A stretch of DNA of 64,000 nucleotides from Polyangiaceae bacterium (GCA_019637265.1 JAHBVY010000007.1:124001-188000), one strand, 5' to 3'. Shown: positions 18,226 through 27,875, numbered from the stretch's first letter. Notes: generated from the letters alone by a model not told the origin. A program made the numbers and translations.

Positions 18226-18830
18226 CGCTGCTTCGTCTCCCGCTTGGGCCGGCTCGCGTCGTCCTGCTTCACCGCGGCGTGGAACGCCGTCGCCAGCGCC
18301 ACCACCTTCACGCGGTACTCTTCGGCCTCGGCCTTGGGGTCCGTCACCGAGATGTTGTCGATGTTGATGATGCGATCGAGCTGCCCCACTTGATGAAAGA
18401 ACTTGGCGACCTGGTGGTAGCGGCCGGTCAGCTCGATCCGCATCGGCACGCGTGAGTAGAACTGCTCGGGCACCTCGGGCATCGGGTTCCAAGCGGTGAG
18501 CGACACCCCCGCCACGTTCGCCACGCTCTGGAGCGAGCTCAAGAAGGAGGGGTACTCCGTCGTCTGGGGCAGCACCTTGTTCAGCTCACGCTGCTTCTGC
18601 TGCCGCTCGGTGAGCTCCTGCAGGTCGCGCTGGTAGTCGAACTCGTTCTTGCGCGCGTTCTTCAGCTCCGCCAGGAGCTTCTGCTCACGGGCGGTGGCCG
18701 CCTGGATCTTGCTGTTCACCTCGGTGTGGAAGAGGGCGAAGTAGACGGCCGCCACGGCGGCCATCACCCCGACCACGATGCCGATCTTCGCGGCTAGCGG
18801 GAGCCGAGCGAGCGCAGATTCGCGTGCCAT
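18222..18830 (-). CDS. pilO: Type IV pilus alignment protein PilO
   Basis: 202 residues: short cytoplasmic N-terminus, one membrane helix (about 13-33), coiled coil with many Glu/Lys/Gln (35-85), then the ferredoxin-like PilO domain (VPMRIELTGRYHQVAKFFHQV). It forms a heterodimer with PilN in the inner membrane. Start overlaps pilN stop by one base. Confidence 0.96.
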   Translation of the reverse strand: MARESALARLPLAAKIGIVVGVMAAVAAVYFALFHTEVNSKIQAATAREQKLLAELKNARKNEFDYQRDLQELTERQQKQRELNKVLPQTTEYPSFLSSLQSVANVAGVSLTAWNPMPEVPEQFYSRVPMRIELTGRYHQVAKFFHQVGQLDRIINIDNISVTDPKAEAEEYRVKVVALATAFHAAVKQDDASRPKRETKQR

Positions 18831-19468
18831 CAGTACTTCACCTTGGCCTCGAGCTGAAACCGCACCACCTCGAGGCGAGTGCTGGAGTCGAGCTCCTTCT
18901 TGGCCGGCAAGAGCTTCACGTCGTGGTAGTAGCTCGAGAGGTTCAGGCGCTTCGCGAGCTCCGAGACGTCCTCACCGTCGCGCGCCACGCCCTCGAGCCG
19001 CACGCTCCGCTGCTCCTCCACGAAGCGAGCCAGCCACAGGCGGCGCGCGTCCCAGCTCGGGTTGTAGACCGCGAGCGGGTTCGAGCGCCGCAGCTGGTTC
19101 AGAGTATCCGGATCCACCGAGGGGCCGCGCCCTGGCGTGAGGATGCGCGCCAGCTCCAGCAAGATGCCCGTGGGCCCCGAGCGCGCGCTCTGCAGCTTCG
19201 CGATGGCGTCCTCACGGGCGCGCAGCGTCGCGAGCTGATCCTTCACCTCCTGGTGCGTCCGCACGCGGCTCACCGACTCGTCGATCTGCTTCTGCAGCTC
19301 GCGGTTCCGGAGCTCCTTCGCGTCGAGCTGCTGCTGCTTGAAGCTGTGGAAGGTGAACAGCGCGACGCCTTGGATCGCGATCAAGAGCACGGCGGCGACG
19401 AGCCACAGTTGGCCGCCCTCTTGGGTGGCCGCCGCGCGCTTCTGAGGCAGCAGGTTGATGCGGATCAT
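18830..19468 (-). CDS. pilN: Type IV pilus assembly protein PilN
   Basis: 212 residues starting MIRINLLPQKR, the conserved PilN motif that docks into PilM. One membrane helix follows (about 22-42), then a coiled coil and a periplasmic domain. ATGA overlap with the pilM stop confirms the start. Confidence 0.97.
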   Translation of the reverse strand: MIRINLLPQKRAAATQEGGQLWLVAAVLLIAIQGVALFTFHSFKQQQLDAKELRNRELQKQIDESVSRVRTHQEVKDQLATLRAREDAIAKLQSARSGPTGILLELARILTPGRGPSVDPDTLNQLRRSNPLAVYNPSWDARRLWLARFVEEQRSVRLEGVARDGEDVSELAKRLNLSSYYHDVKLLPAKKELDSSTRLEVVRFQLEAKVKY

Positions 19469-20538
19469 GACAGCCGGCTCTCCTTGTCCTTCCGCAACGT
19501 CAGCCCGAGCGCGACCGAGAGCTGCGCGGCCCGCGCCTGCAGCAGGTTGCCGTCGATGGAGCGATCTTCCACCGTCACGCGCTCGAGCGGCGACCAGACC
19601 TCCACCGGCACCCGCGAGCGATTACCGATCGCCTGGCCCAGGGCGGCGAGGTTCGCCGTGCCTCCGGTCACGAAGATGCGGCTGATCTCGCCTTCACCGC
19701 TGGTGGCCATGAAGAAGTCGAGGGAGCGTTGGATCTCCGCGGCGATGGTGTCGCACACCGCCTCGGTGATCTGCACCACGCGTTGCGGCAAGATACCGCC
19801 GTCCGAAGCGGTGCCGTCCAACCCCCCACACTTGTAAGCCTCGGCTTGCTCGTAGGAGACGCCCATCTGCTTTTGGATCTCGTCGGTGATGGTGTTGCCG
19901 CCGTTGGCTATTTCGCGGGTGAAGGCGCTGACCCCCGCGGCGACGATGTTCAGTGACGAGATGCTGGCGCCGACGTTCAAGAGCGCGATGGTCTGGTCCC
20001 CTGGCAATCCCCGCGTCACCTCGAACAGATTCTGGACGCTGAAGGCGTCGATGTCACAGACGATGGGCTTCAGCTTCGCGTTCCGCGCGAGCTGGGCGTA
20101 GTCGCTTATTTGCTCGCGCTTGGCCGCGACCAGCAAGAGATCCATTTGGCTCGCCTCCGGGCGGCGGCGCAGCACCTGGTAGTCCACCTGAACATCCTTG
20201 ATGTCGAAGGGGATGTGCTGCTCAGCCTCCCAGTGGATTTGCTCCTCGAGCTCGGCGGCCGTCATCATCGGCACCGCTATTTTGCGGATGATCACGTTCT
20301 GCCCCGAGACGCTGAGCGCACACTCCCGCTGCTTGATCTTGTGATCCGTGAACAAGCGGGCGAGCGCCTCGGTGATGTTGCCGGCGTCCATCACCTGACC
20401 GTCCACGATAGTCTGCTGTGGGAGCGCCGCGTACCCTACGCGGACCAAACCAAAGCCCCGGCGGCCCTCCTTGATCTGACAGACCTTGATGGAGTTGGTC
20501 CCGATATCGACCCCGACCAGGTTTTTTCCTTCGGCCAT
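19465..20538 (-). CDS. pilM: Type IV pilus actin-like ATPase PilM, with repeat-derived insertion
   Basis: 357 residues of the FtsA/actin fold: phosphate-1 loop VGVDIGTNSIKVCQ, later LLNVGAS and VTGGTANLAALGQ. PilM binds the PilN N-terminus in the cytoplasm. Around residues 236-250 the sequence CGGLDGTASDGG is encoded by the dispersed 18-mer (19808-19825, reverse orientation). This is in the loop before the RVVQITEAVCDTIAAEI helix and could be a tolerated insertion. First gene of pilMNOP; promoter should lie in 20539-20789. Confidence 0.97.
   Translation of the reverse strand: MAEGKNLVGVDIGTNSIKVCQIKEGRRGFGLVRVGYAALPQQTIVDGQVMDAGNITEALARLFTDHKIKQRECALSVSGQNVIIRKIAVPMMTAAELEEQIHWEAEQHIPFDIKDVQVDYQVLRRRPEASQMDLLLVAAKREQISDYAQLARNAKLKPIVCDIDAFSVQNLFEVTRGLPGDQTIALLNVGASISSLNIVAAGVSAFTREIANGGNTITDEIQKQMGVSYEQAEAYKCGGLDGTASDGGILPQRVVQITEAVCDTIAAEIQRSLDFFMATSGEGEISRIFVTGGTANLAALGQAIGNRSRVPVEVWSPLERVTVEDRSIDGNLLQARAAQLSVALGLTLRKDKESRLS
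19808..19825 (-). repeat. Dispersed 18-mer, copy 2, inside pilM
   Basis: Exact reverse complement of 17434-17451; reads GGLDGTA in the pilM frame. Confidence 0.9.
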
Positions 20539-20789
20539 GGTTCCTCACTCCCGACACACTCGGGGAAGCTACTGCGAAAGTGTGGCACCCCCGCCGAGCG
20601 CCCGCCAAGAAACCACCGGATGCGCACCGCACTTCCGTAAGAGCGATCCCAACGCGCTGGACGCTGTGCCGCTAGCGCTCCCTTCGAGGGCTTGTCAGGC
20701 GGCGACGCGCTCACACTTCCGTAAGCCCGCTCACGCGGCGATGAATTGTTGGCCCACCCTCGCGTCTCTTGGCTTACCGAGGGCCGCCC

Positions 20790-22109
20790 ATGAGTGTCAC
20801 GAGTCGTTGGCTGATGCGTGTGTCTGCCGCCGCCCTCACGGCGGCGCTCACCAGCTGGGCCGCGGAGAGCTACGCCGCGAGCCCGAGCAACGCCGAGTTC
20901 CCCCTGCTCCACCGCGTGCAACCCGGGCAAACCCTGGGGATGATCGCGCGGCGCTTCAACGTGAGCGTGGATGGGCTGTGTCACGCCAACCAGATCGCGC
21001 GGAAGAAGCCGATTCACCCCGGGCAGAAGCTGATCGTGCCGGCGGTGCCGGACAAAGACGGCAAGCTGGCGCAAGACCTCAAGCGGCGCGGCTTCCTCGA
21101 CGACGAGCGGCGCAAGCAGCTCATGAAGGAGCTGGAGCGGCAGCACGCGGAGGCCGAGGCGAAGAAGCAGGCCGAGCAGAAGAAGATCGCCGAGGCTGAG
21201 GCGAAGAAGCAGGCCGAAGCGAAGAAGCTAGCCGACGCCAAGAAGCGAGCGGAAGAGAAGAAGCAAGCCGAAGCGAAGAAGCTAGCTGACGCCAAGAAGC
21301 AGGCAGAAGAGAAGAAGCAAGCCGACGCCAAGCGGCTCGCGGAGGCGAAGCAGGCTGAGCAGAGGAAGATCGCCGAAGCCAAGAGGGCTGAACAGAAGAA
21401 GATCGCCGACGCCAAGCGAGCCAACGCCAAGAAGCCGAGCCGCGCCGCCGACGCCAAGGCGAGCTCCAGGCGCGCGCGCGGCTACGTCCGCATCCACTCC
21501 CTGATGGGGAGCTGGGAGGGCTACACCCTGGACGCCAAGGGCAACGTGACCGCCGAGGCCAAGGCGGGCTTCCGCAGGGTGCTGCGCTCGTGGCGCAACG
21601 GCGCCGCCGCCGACATCGACCCGCGCCTGATCCGCATGGTGGCGGACGTGAGCGAGCACTTCAAAGGCAAGCGGCTCTACGTGGTGAGCGGGTTCCGCCC
21701 GAAGACGCCCGGGCAGCACACCGCGCACTCGCGCCACAACAGCGGTGAGGCGGTGGATTTCCGCGTGGAAGGGGTCAAGAACGAGGCCCTCCGCGACTAC
21801 GTGCGGCGCTTCTCGAGCGCCGGCGTGGGCTACTACCCCAACTCCGGCTTCATCCACCTCGACGCGAGGCCACAGCAGACCTACTGGGTGGACCACTCGG
21901 GGCCCGGTGAGGCGCCACGCTACGCGCACCAGGGTCACACGAAGCGCACCGACGCCAAGGCGGGCACCCAGGCCAAGGCCACGCCGCCCGCGAGCGAGGC
22001 CGCCAAGAGCGAGCCGAGCAAGGACGCCGAGCCTCAAGACGAAGACGCCAAGCCCCGCGGCGAAGAGGCCAAGGCCGCCGCGAGTGAGTCAGAGCGCAGC
22101 AAAGGCTGA
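20790..22109 (+). CDS. LysM plus M15/DUF882-type murein peptidase with Ala-Lys helix
   Basis: 439 residues from ATG at 20790. Signal peptide (to about residue 30), LysM domain (VQPGQTLGMIARRFNVSV, about 42-88), a long Lys/Ala/Glu-rich coiled region (about 110-225) built of KKQAEAKKLADA units, then a zinc peptidase domain with HSRHNSGEAVDFRV and GFIHLDAR supplying the His-Asp-His ligands. Expected to bind and cleave peptidoglycan peptides or act as an L,D/D,D-carboxypeptidase in the periplasm. The helical arm may reach across the wall. Divergent from pilM; 3' end overlaps a repeat. Confidence 0.9.
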   Translation: MSVTSRWLMRVSAAALTAALTSWAAESYAASPSNAEFPLLHRVQPGQTLGMIARRFNVSVDGLCHANQIARKKPIHPGQKLIVPAVPDKDGKLAQDLKRRGFLDDERRKQLMKELERQHAEAEAKKQAEQKKIAEAEAKKQAEAKKLADAKKRAEEKKQAEAKKLADAKKQAEEKKQADAKRLAEAKQAEQRKIAEAKRAEQKKIADAKRANAKKPSRAADAKASSRRARGYVRIHSLMGSWEGYTLDAKGNVTAEAKAGFRRVLRSWRNGAAADIDPRLIRMVADVSEHFKGKRLYVVSGFRPKTPGQHTAHSRHNSGEAVDFRVEGVKNEALRDYVRRFSSAGVGYYPNSGFIHLDARPQQTYWVDHSGPGEAPRYAHQGHTKRTDAKAGTQAKATPPASEAAKSEPSKDAEPQDEDAKPRGEEAKAAASESERSKG

Positions 22110-22329
22110 CGCTCGAGCAGCGCAGTAGGACTGACGATCCGAAGCCGTCAGCCTATCGCCTGTTTTTTGGGGGTTTGGCAGTGCCACGCGCGGCGCCCAG
22201 CGAGTCCGCGCTGACGGGTGCCGCTACGCCAAACCCAAGTCAGAGCGCAGCAAAGGCTGGCGCTCCAATGAACAGAGCGCAGCAAAGGCTGACGCTCCAA
22301 TGAACAGAGCGCAGCAAGGGCTGGCGCCC
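22088..22329. repeat. Cluster of GAGCG...CGCTC repeats at a convergent gene junction
   Basis: CAGAGCGCAGCAAAGGCTG followed by RCGCTC occurs at about 22090 and then three times with a 32-base period (starts 22241, 22273, 22305). GAGCG and CGCTC can pair. The first copy encodes the stop of the peptidase gene and the last abuts the stop of the gene at 22329. A TGCCAAACCCCC-type element at 22162-22183 faces a partial inverted copy at 22226-22238. Confidence 0.85.
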
Positions 22330-25025
22330 TACGGCGTCACGCCGGGGACTTTGTAGTCCTGACTGGAGGGCTTGGTGGAGGGGCGTGAGCCGGCGGGCTT
22401 CCAGCGGAAGGCGTGGGGCCGCATCGGCGCGCCGATGGCGTACAGCGCGGTGGCCTCGTAGCCGCCGAGCGGCGGGGTGTCCGTCCCTGCGCGGTGCACG
22501 AAGGTGGGCACTTGGCTGCCACGGTCGAGCTCCGCCACCCGCCGGCAGCCCGCGCGGAGCAGCACGCTCGCCAGCGGATCGCTGCTGTCGTGGCGCCCCA
22601 ACGCCACCAGGACCCGACCGCGCTCCGTCACGCAGAGGGCGCCCCGGCGACGCAGCGAGCCGCGCGCGCGCGCGTTCGCCGTGAGCTCGGAGCCCTCCGC
22701 CAAGAGCGGCAGCTGCGCCACGTGGAGCGACGCGGACGGCGTGATGTCCGTGGCGCTGCCGAGCAGCTGGAGCTCACCGCCCGAGAGCACCAAGTTCGCG
22801 TGGCCAGGCTTGAGCGACACCACCGGCTCGCTCGTGAACGCGAGGCCAAGGGCGTTTTGGTCAGTCGTATTGCCTAGCCCGATGGCGGCGACCACGCGGT
22901 GCTTGTCGTCACCGTCCAACTCGCGACGCTTGGGGCCAGCTCCCGCCTCGATGAGCTCCTGAGTACCGCCCGTGAGGCTCCAGCTCACGCGGCCCGGCTC
23001 GAAGCTGAACAGCTCGATGTCCAGCGTACCCAGCGACATTTCCCCTCGGAAAATACCGGGGAGCCACGCGGGGGAGGGCTGGGTGCCCGGCGCCGGGGAC
23101 CAGGCGATCTGCGAAGGATCGCTCGGCGTGGGGTCGCGGAGCATCACGTAGAAGAAGTCCTTGGGGGACCAGCGGACGAACTTGTCCGGCGCGATGCCCA
23201 TCTCGGGGTGCGCCTTGGCTAGCTGGAACTCCTTCTTGTTGAGATCGATGATGTCGGTGAACACGAACCCGCAGTGCTTCGGGTTCATGTCGAGGTGCAT
23301 GCCGTAAAGGCAGCCTGCCTGACGCAACGCGCGGCCCAGGGTGGGGCCGTCGATGTCGTTGCTCCAGCCGTAGTAGAGGTGGCCGGAGGGCGTGACGCAC
23401 AGCGCGGTGCGCTCCGTCATCACGCTGGTGCCGGCGATCTGCCAGCCCCAGATGTAGCGGCCGGTGGGGTTCGCCACGCCGTCCTCCACCAGCGGGTCGA
23501 GGTTCTGACGGAAGCTGACGATGTTCGCGGGGATGTCCGTGCTCTCGGGCCAGCTCCCGAGCCCCACGCGGCTGTCGTCGGTGACCACCACCGTGGCGCC
23601 GCCAGGGATCGGCGGCAGCAGCACGCGCCGGCTCACCATCATCCCGTACTTCCCGTGGTCGGTCTTGAACGCGCCGTTGAAGGTGCCGACCACGCGCTTC
23701 AGCACCTCGGGCTCCCGCGGGAGCCGCCCGCTGCCGGGGGTGCCAGTGAGCGGCTTGGGATCTTCGAAGCCCGCCTCCATGCCGAGCTCCAGGCGCCGCA
23801 TATCCATCGCGATCAGCTGCAGCTCCGCGTAAGGGCGCTTGGGATCGGGCCGGATGAAGGTCTTGTAGAAGTAAGACGGCGGCGGCTCCTTGGAGCCAGT
23901 CAGGCTCTCTGACTTCGCCAGCCACGGCAGCTCCACCGGGACCCACTCCCCCTCCCCTGGCTTCGTCTCTTTCCACAAGGAGGGCACGGCGGGCGGCGGC
24001 CACGAGCTCTGATCGCCCTCGAGCTTGGAGGCGTCGAGCACGGTCGCCACCGGCTCCGCCTCCGCCGTCTCCTCCTTCAGCTCCGACTCCGCGCCGCCCT
24101 TGTCGAACAGCTGATAGGACGTGCGCCGTACCGTATCGCGCGCGCCGAACACTTTGTCCTCGAGCCACGCGATCGGCCCCGGGCCGATCTCCGCGCGCAC
24201 CGTGTCCACCCCCCACAAGATGAGCGGCTTCTCGAAGTGGCGCTGGATGACCGCCTTGGCGGCGTAGGCCTGGCCCCCTTCGTCCCCCACCAGCTCGCGC
24301 GCCGCCACGTCGAACACCAGGTTCCGCCCCGCGGCGCCGAGGTCGACGGTGATGCGCTCTGCTTCCATGCGGAGCGCCGCGCGCTGCGCCGGGATCTCGA
24401 ACAAGACGTCGCTGCGCCCCACCCCCGCGAAGCTGCCCGTGGCTTGGAACGAGGTGATCGCGAGCAAGAAGCGATCGAAGGCCCTGGGCGGTTTGTCCTC
24501 CGCGCGGATCCCGCGGGTGTCGAGCACGCTCATCCCCTGGACGCGCCCGAACGCGATGGTGGAGAACACCGCCGTCTGCCCGATCAGCTCGAGCCCCACG
24601 TCGTCACCCACCTCGGTGTCCGTCAGGTTCCGCACCCGGTGCACGCTGAGCGGCTGCCCCTCACGGCTGACGCGCACGAACGCGCGATACACGTCGCGCG
24701 GCCCCCCAGGCGTGGCGCCGGTGAACAACACCGGGCGCCCCAGGGTGAGGTCCTTCAGCGCACCGCGGGAGGGCTCCCAACGGATCTCCCCCGGGAGCAC
24801 CTCCACCCCGGTCGCCTCCGCGAGCATCCCCGCCAGCCCTGGGAGCGAGCGCTCCGGCGGCCCCTGACGCGCCACGCGCACCGCGAGCGCGATCAAGAGG
24901 AGCAGGCCGGCGAGCGGCGCGCGGGCCAGCAGCCAGTGCTTGATGCGCCCTCGCACGAGGGTGGGGCGCTGGTGCAGGCCCCTCACCGGCGGCGGGTGCA
25001 CCACGACTCGCGAAGGCGGAAGCAC
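22329..25025 (-). CDS. Large membrane protein with phosphodiester-glycosidase-like (DUF2233/NAGPA) region
   Basis: 898 residues. One membrane helix near 33-52, then a long beta-rich extracytoplasmic body. Around 445-590 is a DUF2233/NAGPA-like core: GTFNGAFKTDHGKYGM (equivalent of the family NGGF), TALCVTPSGHLYYGW, and LRQAGCLYGMHLDMN. Around 795-850 a second, shorter copy appears: ALCVTERGRVLVALG and LLRAGCRRVAELDRG. The normal LDGG end is altered (LDMN, LDRG), so activity is uncertain. The GTG start has no strong ribosome site; other GTGs follow soon after. Function unknown. Confidence 0.72.
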   Translation of the reverse strand: MLPPSRVVVHPPPVRGLHQRPTLVRGRIKHWLLARAPLAGLLLLIALAVRVARQGPPERSLPGLAGMLAEATGVEVLPGEIRWEPSRGALKDLTLGRPVLFTGATPGGPRDVYRAFVRVSREGQPLSVHRVRNLTDTEVGDDVGLELIGQTAVFSTIAFGRVQGMSVLDTRGIRAEDKPPRAFDRFLLAITSFQATGSFAGVGRSDVLFEIPAQRAALRMEAERITVDLGAAGRNLVFDVAARELVGDEGGQAYAAKAVIQRHFEKPLILWGVDTVRAEIGPGPIAWLEDKVFGARDTVRRTSYQLFDKGGAESELKEETAEAEPVATVLDASKLEGDQSSWPPPAVPSLWKETKPGEGEWVPVELPWLAKSESLTGSKEPPPSYFYKTFIRPDPKRPYAELQLIAMDMRRLELGMEAGFEDPKPLTGTPGSGRLPREPEVLKRVVGTFNGAFKTDHGKYGMMVSRRVLLPPIPGGATVVVTDDSRVGLGSWPESTDIPANIVSFRQNLDPLVEDGVANPTGRYIWGWQIAGTSVMTERTALCVTPSGHLYYGWSNDIDGPTLGRALRQAGCLYGMHLDMNPKHCGFVFTDIIDLNKKEFQLAKAHPEMGIAPDKFVRWSPKDFFYVMLRDPTPSDPSQIAWSPAPGTQPSPAWLPGIFRGEMSLGTLDIELFSFEPGRVSWSLTGGTQELIEAGAGPKRRELDGDDKHRVVAAIGLGNTTDQNALGLAFTSEPVVSLKPGHANLVLSGGELQLLGSATDITPSASLHVAQLPLLAEGSELTANARARGSLRRRGALCVTERGRVLVALGRHDSSDPLASVLLRAGCRRVAELDRGSQVPTFVHRAGTDTPPLGGYEATALYAIGAPMRPHAFRWKPAGSRPSTKPSSQDYKVPGVTP

Positions 25026-25220
25026 CCCGGGGTACTACTCAGCTCTCCTCTCACGGGCAAGCTTACTGAAGCGCCATCCCAGCGCGGTGAAGTGGATGGC
25101 GCGCGGCGCCTGGGCGTGTCCCGCGGCGCGACTTTGCCTCAGCACGGCTTGTGAACCTAGGGGGCCGCTGGTACGTGGCGGGCTGGGCGCGCGCGGCGCG
25201 CACATCCGACAGGAGACCGA

Positions 25221-26063
25221 GTGGGCGAACCCTCTGCGAATCGAAACCTGGCCGTCCGCGTCCTGACCTCGGTCGTGGTGGTGCCGCTGCTCCTGGCCGC
25301 CCTGTTCGTCGCCCCGAGCTGGGTCTGGTTCGCGGTGGTGATCAGCGCCTGCGTGGTGGGGGGTCTCGAGCTGTTCGGGATGACGCACCCGGGGGACCGC
25401 GTGGCCCAGGCGGTGGGGGCGCTCACCACGGCGGCCGTGAGCGCCGCGATCTACTTCTACGCGAGCGATCCCAGGGTGCTCGTCACCTTGATCGTGGCGG
25501 TGGTGCTCCAGGGCGCGCTGGTGCCGCTGTGGCGGCTCGGGGAGATCCAGACGGCGGCGCTGCGTGTGTTCAGCGGGATGGCCGGGCCGCTCTACATCGG
25601 CGCGCTGCTCACGACGGTGGCGAGCATCCAGCGCGATCACTTCGAGACCGGCGGGCCGGGGATGGTGGTGATGATCCTCGCCATCGCCTGGCTCGGTGAC
25701 ACCGGCGGCTACTTCGCGGGTCGCTTCCTGGGCAAGACGCCGCTCTACCCGGCGGTCAGCCCCAAGAAGACGCGTGAGGGCTTCGTCGGCTCCCTGCTCG
25801 GCTCGGTGGTCGGGGGGGTCGGGGCGCAGCTGTTGCTCGTGCCCGCGCTGCCCACCGCGCACATCGCGGTGCTCTCGCTGATCGCGGGCGCCCTGGGTCA
25901 GCTGGGCGACCTCGTGGAATCACTCCTGAAGCGCTCCACCGGCATCAAGGACAGCGGGTGGATCGTGCCCGGCCACGGGGGGATCTTGGATCGCCTGGAC
26001 GCGGTGCTGGTGGTGAGCCCGCTCACGTACCTCTACCTCCACTGGTTCACGCCGCTCGGCTGA
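25221..26063 (+). CDS. cdsA: Phosphatidate cytidylyltransferase CdsA
   Basis: 280 residues, about seven to eight membrane helices. The C-terminal signature is complete: SLLKRSTGIKDSGWIVPGHG followed by GILDRLDA. It makes CDP-diacylglycerol from CTP and phosphatidate in the inner membrane, the entry to phospholipid synthesis. GTG start is supported by CAGGAG seven bases upstream. The usual neighbour uppS is not next to it. Confidence 0.97.
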   Translation: MGEPSANRNLAVRVLTSVVVVPLLLAALFVAPSWVWFAVVISACVVGGLELFGMTHPGDRVAQAVGALTTAAVSAAIYFYASDPRVLVTLIVAVVLQGALVPLWRLGEIQTAALRVFSGMAGPLYIGALLTTVASIQRDHFETGGPGMVVMILAIAWLGDTGGYFAGRFLGKTPLYPAVSPKKTREGFVGSLLGSVVGGVGAQLLLVPALPTAHIAVLSLIAGALGQLGDLVESLLKRSTGIKDSGWIVPGHGGILDRLDAVLVVSPLTYLYLHWFTPLG

Positions 26064-26374
26064 GTGTCCTGGGGTAGGGGTTGGACAGGCGTGGCGGGGG
26101 TCACCACAAAGCGCCCTTCGAGTGTCCTGGGATTGGGGTTGGGGTTGGACGGCACCGCGGCGAGTGGCCACGCGTGCCGCCAGCGCACGGCGCGTAAGCC
26201 GCTTCACGGCGACCGCAAAGCTGACGCGTTGCGTTGCGTCGCGTCACGGTGAAATCGACAGCCACCCTGGAAACTCCTGTCGCTCACGACTGGGGCGCGC
26301 GCTATTCGGTGCTCCACGTGCCCCTTCACAGCGCGCACCGAGCGCGCCGCGGGCACGCCGCCAGGAGATTTTCC
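26064..26374. other. Repeat-bearing gap between cdsA and glutamate dehydrogenase
   Basis: No gene seen. GAGTGTCCTGGG followed by a GGGGTTGGAC segment occurs twice (from 26064 and about 26120); the second copy continues into the dispersed 18-mer at 26141-26158. The gdh promoter should be in the second half. Confidence 0.6.
26141..26158 (+). repeat. Dispersed 18-mer, copy 3
   Basis: Exact GGGGTTGGACGGCACCGC, preceded by an extra GGGGTT. Confidence 0.9.
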
Positions 26375-27718
26375 ATGAAGAAATCCGTTGAGCAGAAGGA
26401 CACGAGCCCCTCACCCGACCAGCCCGTCACCTCGGAGGTCAAGGCGCCACGCGGCGAAGAGAAGCCCGAGTTCTTCAAGGTGATCCAAGGCTACCTGGAC
26501 GACGCCTCACGCATCGTCGGCCTCCCTGACTACGTGCGCACCATCCTGCGCCAGCCCAAGAACGAGATCATCGTCAATTTCCCGGTGCAAATGGACAACG
26601 GCGAGTACCGCCTGTTCAAGGGCTACCGCATCCAGCACTCGAACATCCTCGGCCCCTACAAGGGCGGCATGCGCTACCACGAGAGCGCGTCGCTCGATGA
26701 CTTCAAGGCGCTCGCCGCCATGATGACCTGGAAGGGCGCGCTCATGAACCTGCCGCTCGGCGGCGCCAAGGGCGGCATCAAGTTCAACCCTCACGGCGTC
26801 AGCCGCTCGGAGCTGAAGCGCATCACGCGGCGCTTCTTCCACGCCCTGGGCTCGAACATCGGCCCTGACTACGACATCCCCGCGCCGGACGTCGGCACCA
26901 ACGGGCAGACCATGGCCTGGGCCATGGACACCTACATGAACACCGTGGGCATGGTCAGCAAGCAGGCGGTGATGGGCGTGGTCACGGGCAAGCCAGTGAC
27001 CAGCGGCGGCACCCATGGCCGCGTGAAGGCGACCGGCCAAGGCGTGGTGCATTGCATCCGTATGTGGGCGGAGGACAACCGCTTCGACCTCCACGGCAAG
27101 AAGCTGATCGTGCAGGGCTTCGGCAACGTGGGCTCTCACGCGGCGGTGCTGCTCAGCCACATGGGCGTCTCCACCGTCGCGGTGGGCGACCACACCGGCT
27201 ACCTCTACAACCCGGAGGGCTTCAACGTGTACCGCCTCCAGGAGTACGTGGCCGAGCACGGCAGCATCGCCGGCTACCCCAACGGGCACGCGGTCAGCCG
27301 AGAGGACTTCTTCAACATCCAGGCTGACATCTTCGTGCCGGCGGCGCTCGAGAACCAGGTGGACACCCAAGAGGCGACGGCGCTGAACGGCGTGCGCCTG
27401 GTGGCGGAGGGCGCCAACGGCCCCTGCACCGTGGCGGGCGAGCGGGTGCTGAAGGAGCGCGGCATCGAGGTGCTGCCGGACGTGCTCGCCAACGCGGGCG
27501 GCGTCACCGTGAGCTACTACGAGTGGGTCCAGAACAAGCGGAGCGAGCAGTGGGCGCTGGAGGAGGTGGACACCCGCCTCGAGGCCGCCATGCGCGACGC
27601 GTACCGCCGCGTGATCGAGTTCGACCGCGCGCATCGCTGCGGGCTCCGCCTCGCTTGCTACGGCGTCGCGCTGCAGCGCCTGGGCAAGGTGTATGAGGAG
27701 CGGGAGATCTTCCCGTAG
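26375..27718 (+). CDS. gdhA: Glutamate dehydrogenase (Glu/Leu/Phe/Val family)
   Basis: 447 residues from ATG at 26375, with AGGAG seven bases upstream. Substrate-binding region GPYKGGMRYH and the catalytic lysine region LPLGGAKGGIKFNP; later the dinucleotide loop VQGFGNVGSHAA and EGANGPCTVAGERVL. It interconverts glutamate and 2-oxoglutarate plus ammonia. Length and motifs fit the hexameric catabolic-type enzyme. The N-terminal 40 residues are charged and probably disordered. A strong inverted repeat follows the gene. Confidence 0.95.
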   Translation: MKKSVEQKDTSPSPDQPVTSEVKAPRGEEKPEFFKVIQGYLDDASRIVGLPDYVRTILRQPKNEIIVNFPVQMDNGEYRLFKGYRIQHSNILGPYKGGMRYHESASLDDFKALAAMMTWKGALMNLPLGGAKGGIKFNPHGVSRSELKRITRRFFHALGSNIGPDYDIPAPDVGTNGQTMAWAMDTYMNTVGMVSKQAVMGVVTGKPVTSGGTHGRVKATGQGVVHCIRMWAEDNRFDLHGKKLIVQGFGNVGSHAAVLLSHMGVSTVAVGDHTGYLYNPEGFNVYRLQEYVAEHGSIAGYPNGHAVSREDFFNIQADIFVPAALENQVDTQEATALNGVRLVAEGANGPCTVAGERVLKERGIEVLPDVLANAGGVTVSYYEWVQNKRSEQWALEEVDTRLEAAMRDAYRRVIEFDRAHRCGLRLACYGVALQRLGKVYEEREIFP

Positions 27719-27756
27719 TCTCGACTAGCGCCTCAATCGCCGTCTTCGAGCGCAGC

Positions 27757-27808
27757 GTAGGCAGCCTTGCCCGAGCAGCTCCCTTCGAGCAGGGGCGAGG
27801 CTGCCTAC
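27757..27808. terminator. Long inverted repeat after gdhA
   Basis: GTAGGCAGCCTTGCCC pairs with GGGCGAGGCTGCCTAC over 16 positions with one mismatch and a ~20-base loop. Suited to ending transcription, although no T-run follows; may belong to the REP-like elements. Confidence 0.6.
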
Positions 27809-27875
27809 GATTGACAAATCAGGGGGTTTCTTCGATCCTGGTGGGGAGTTGGGCCGGGAGCAGCGTGGGGCCGGC

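Noticed and set aside
20539..20789. Sigma-54 promoter before pilM
   Set aside because: GGTGCCACACTTTCGC has a GG to GC spacing of 12, not 10.
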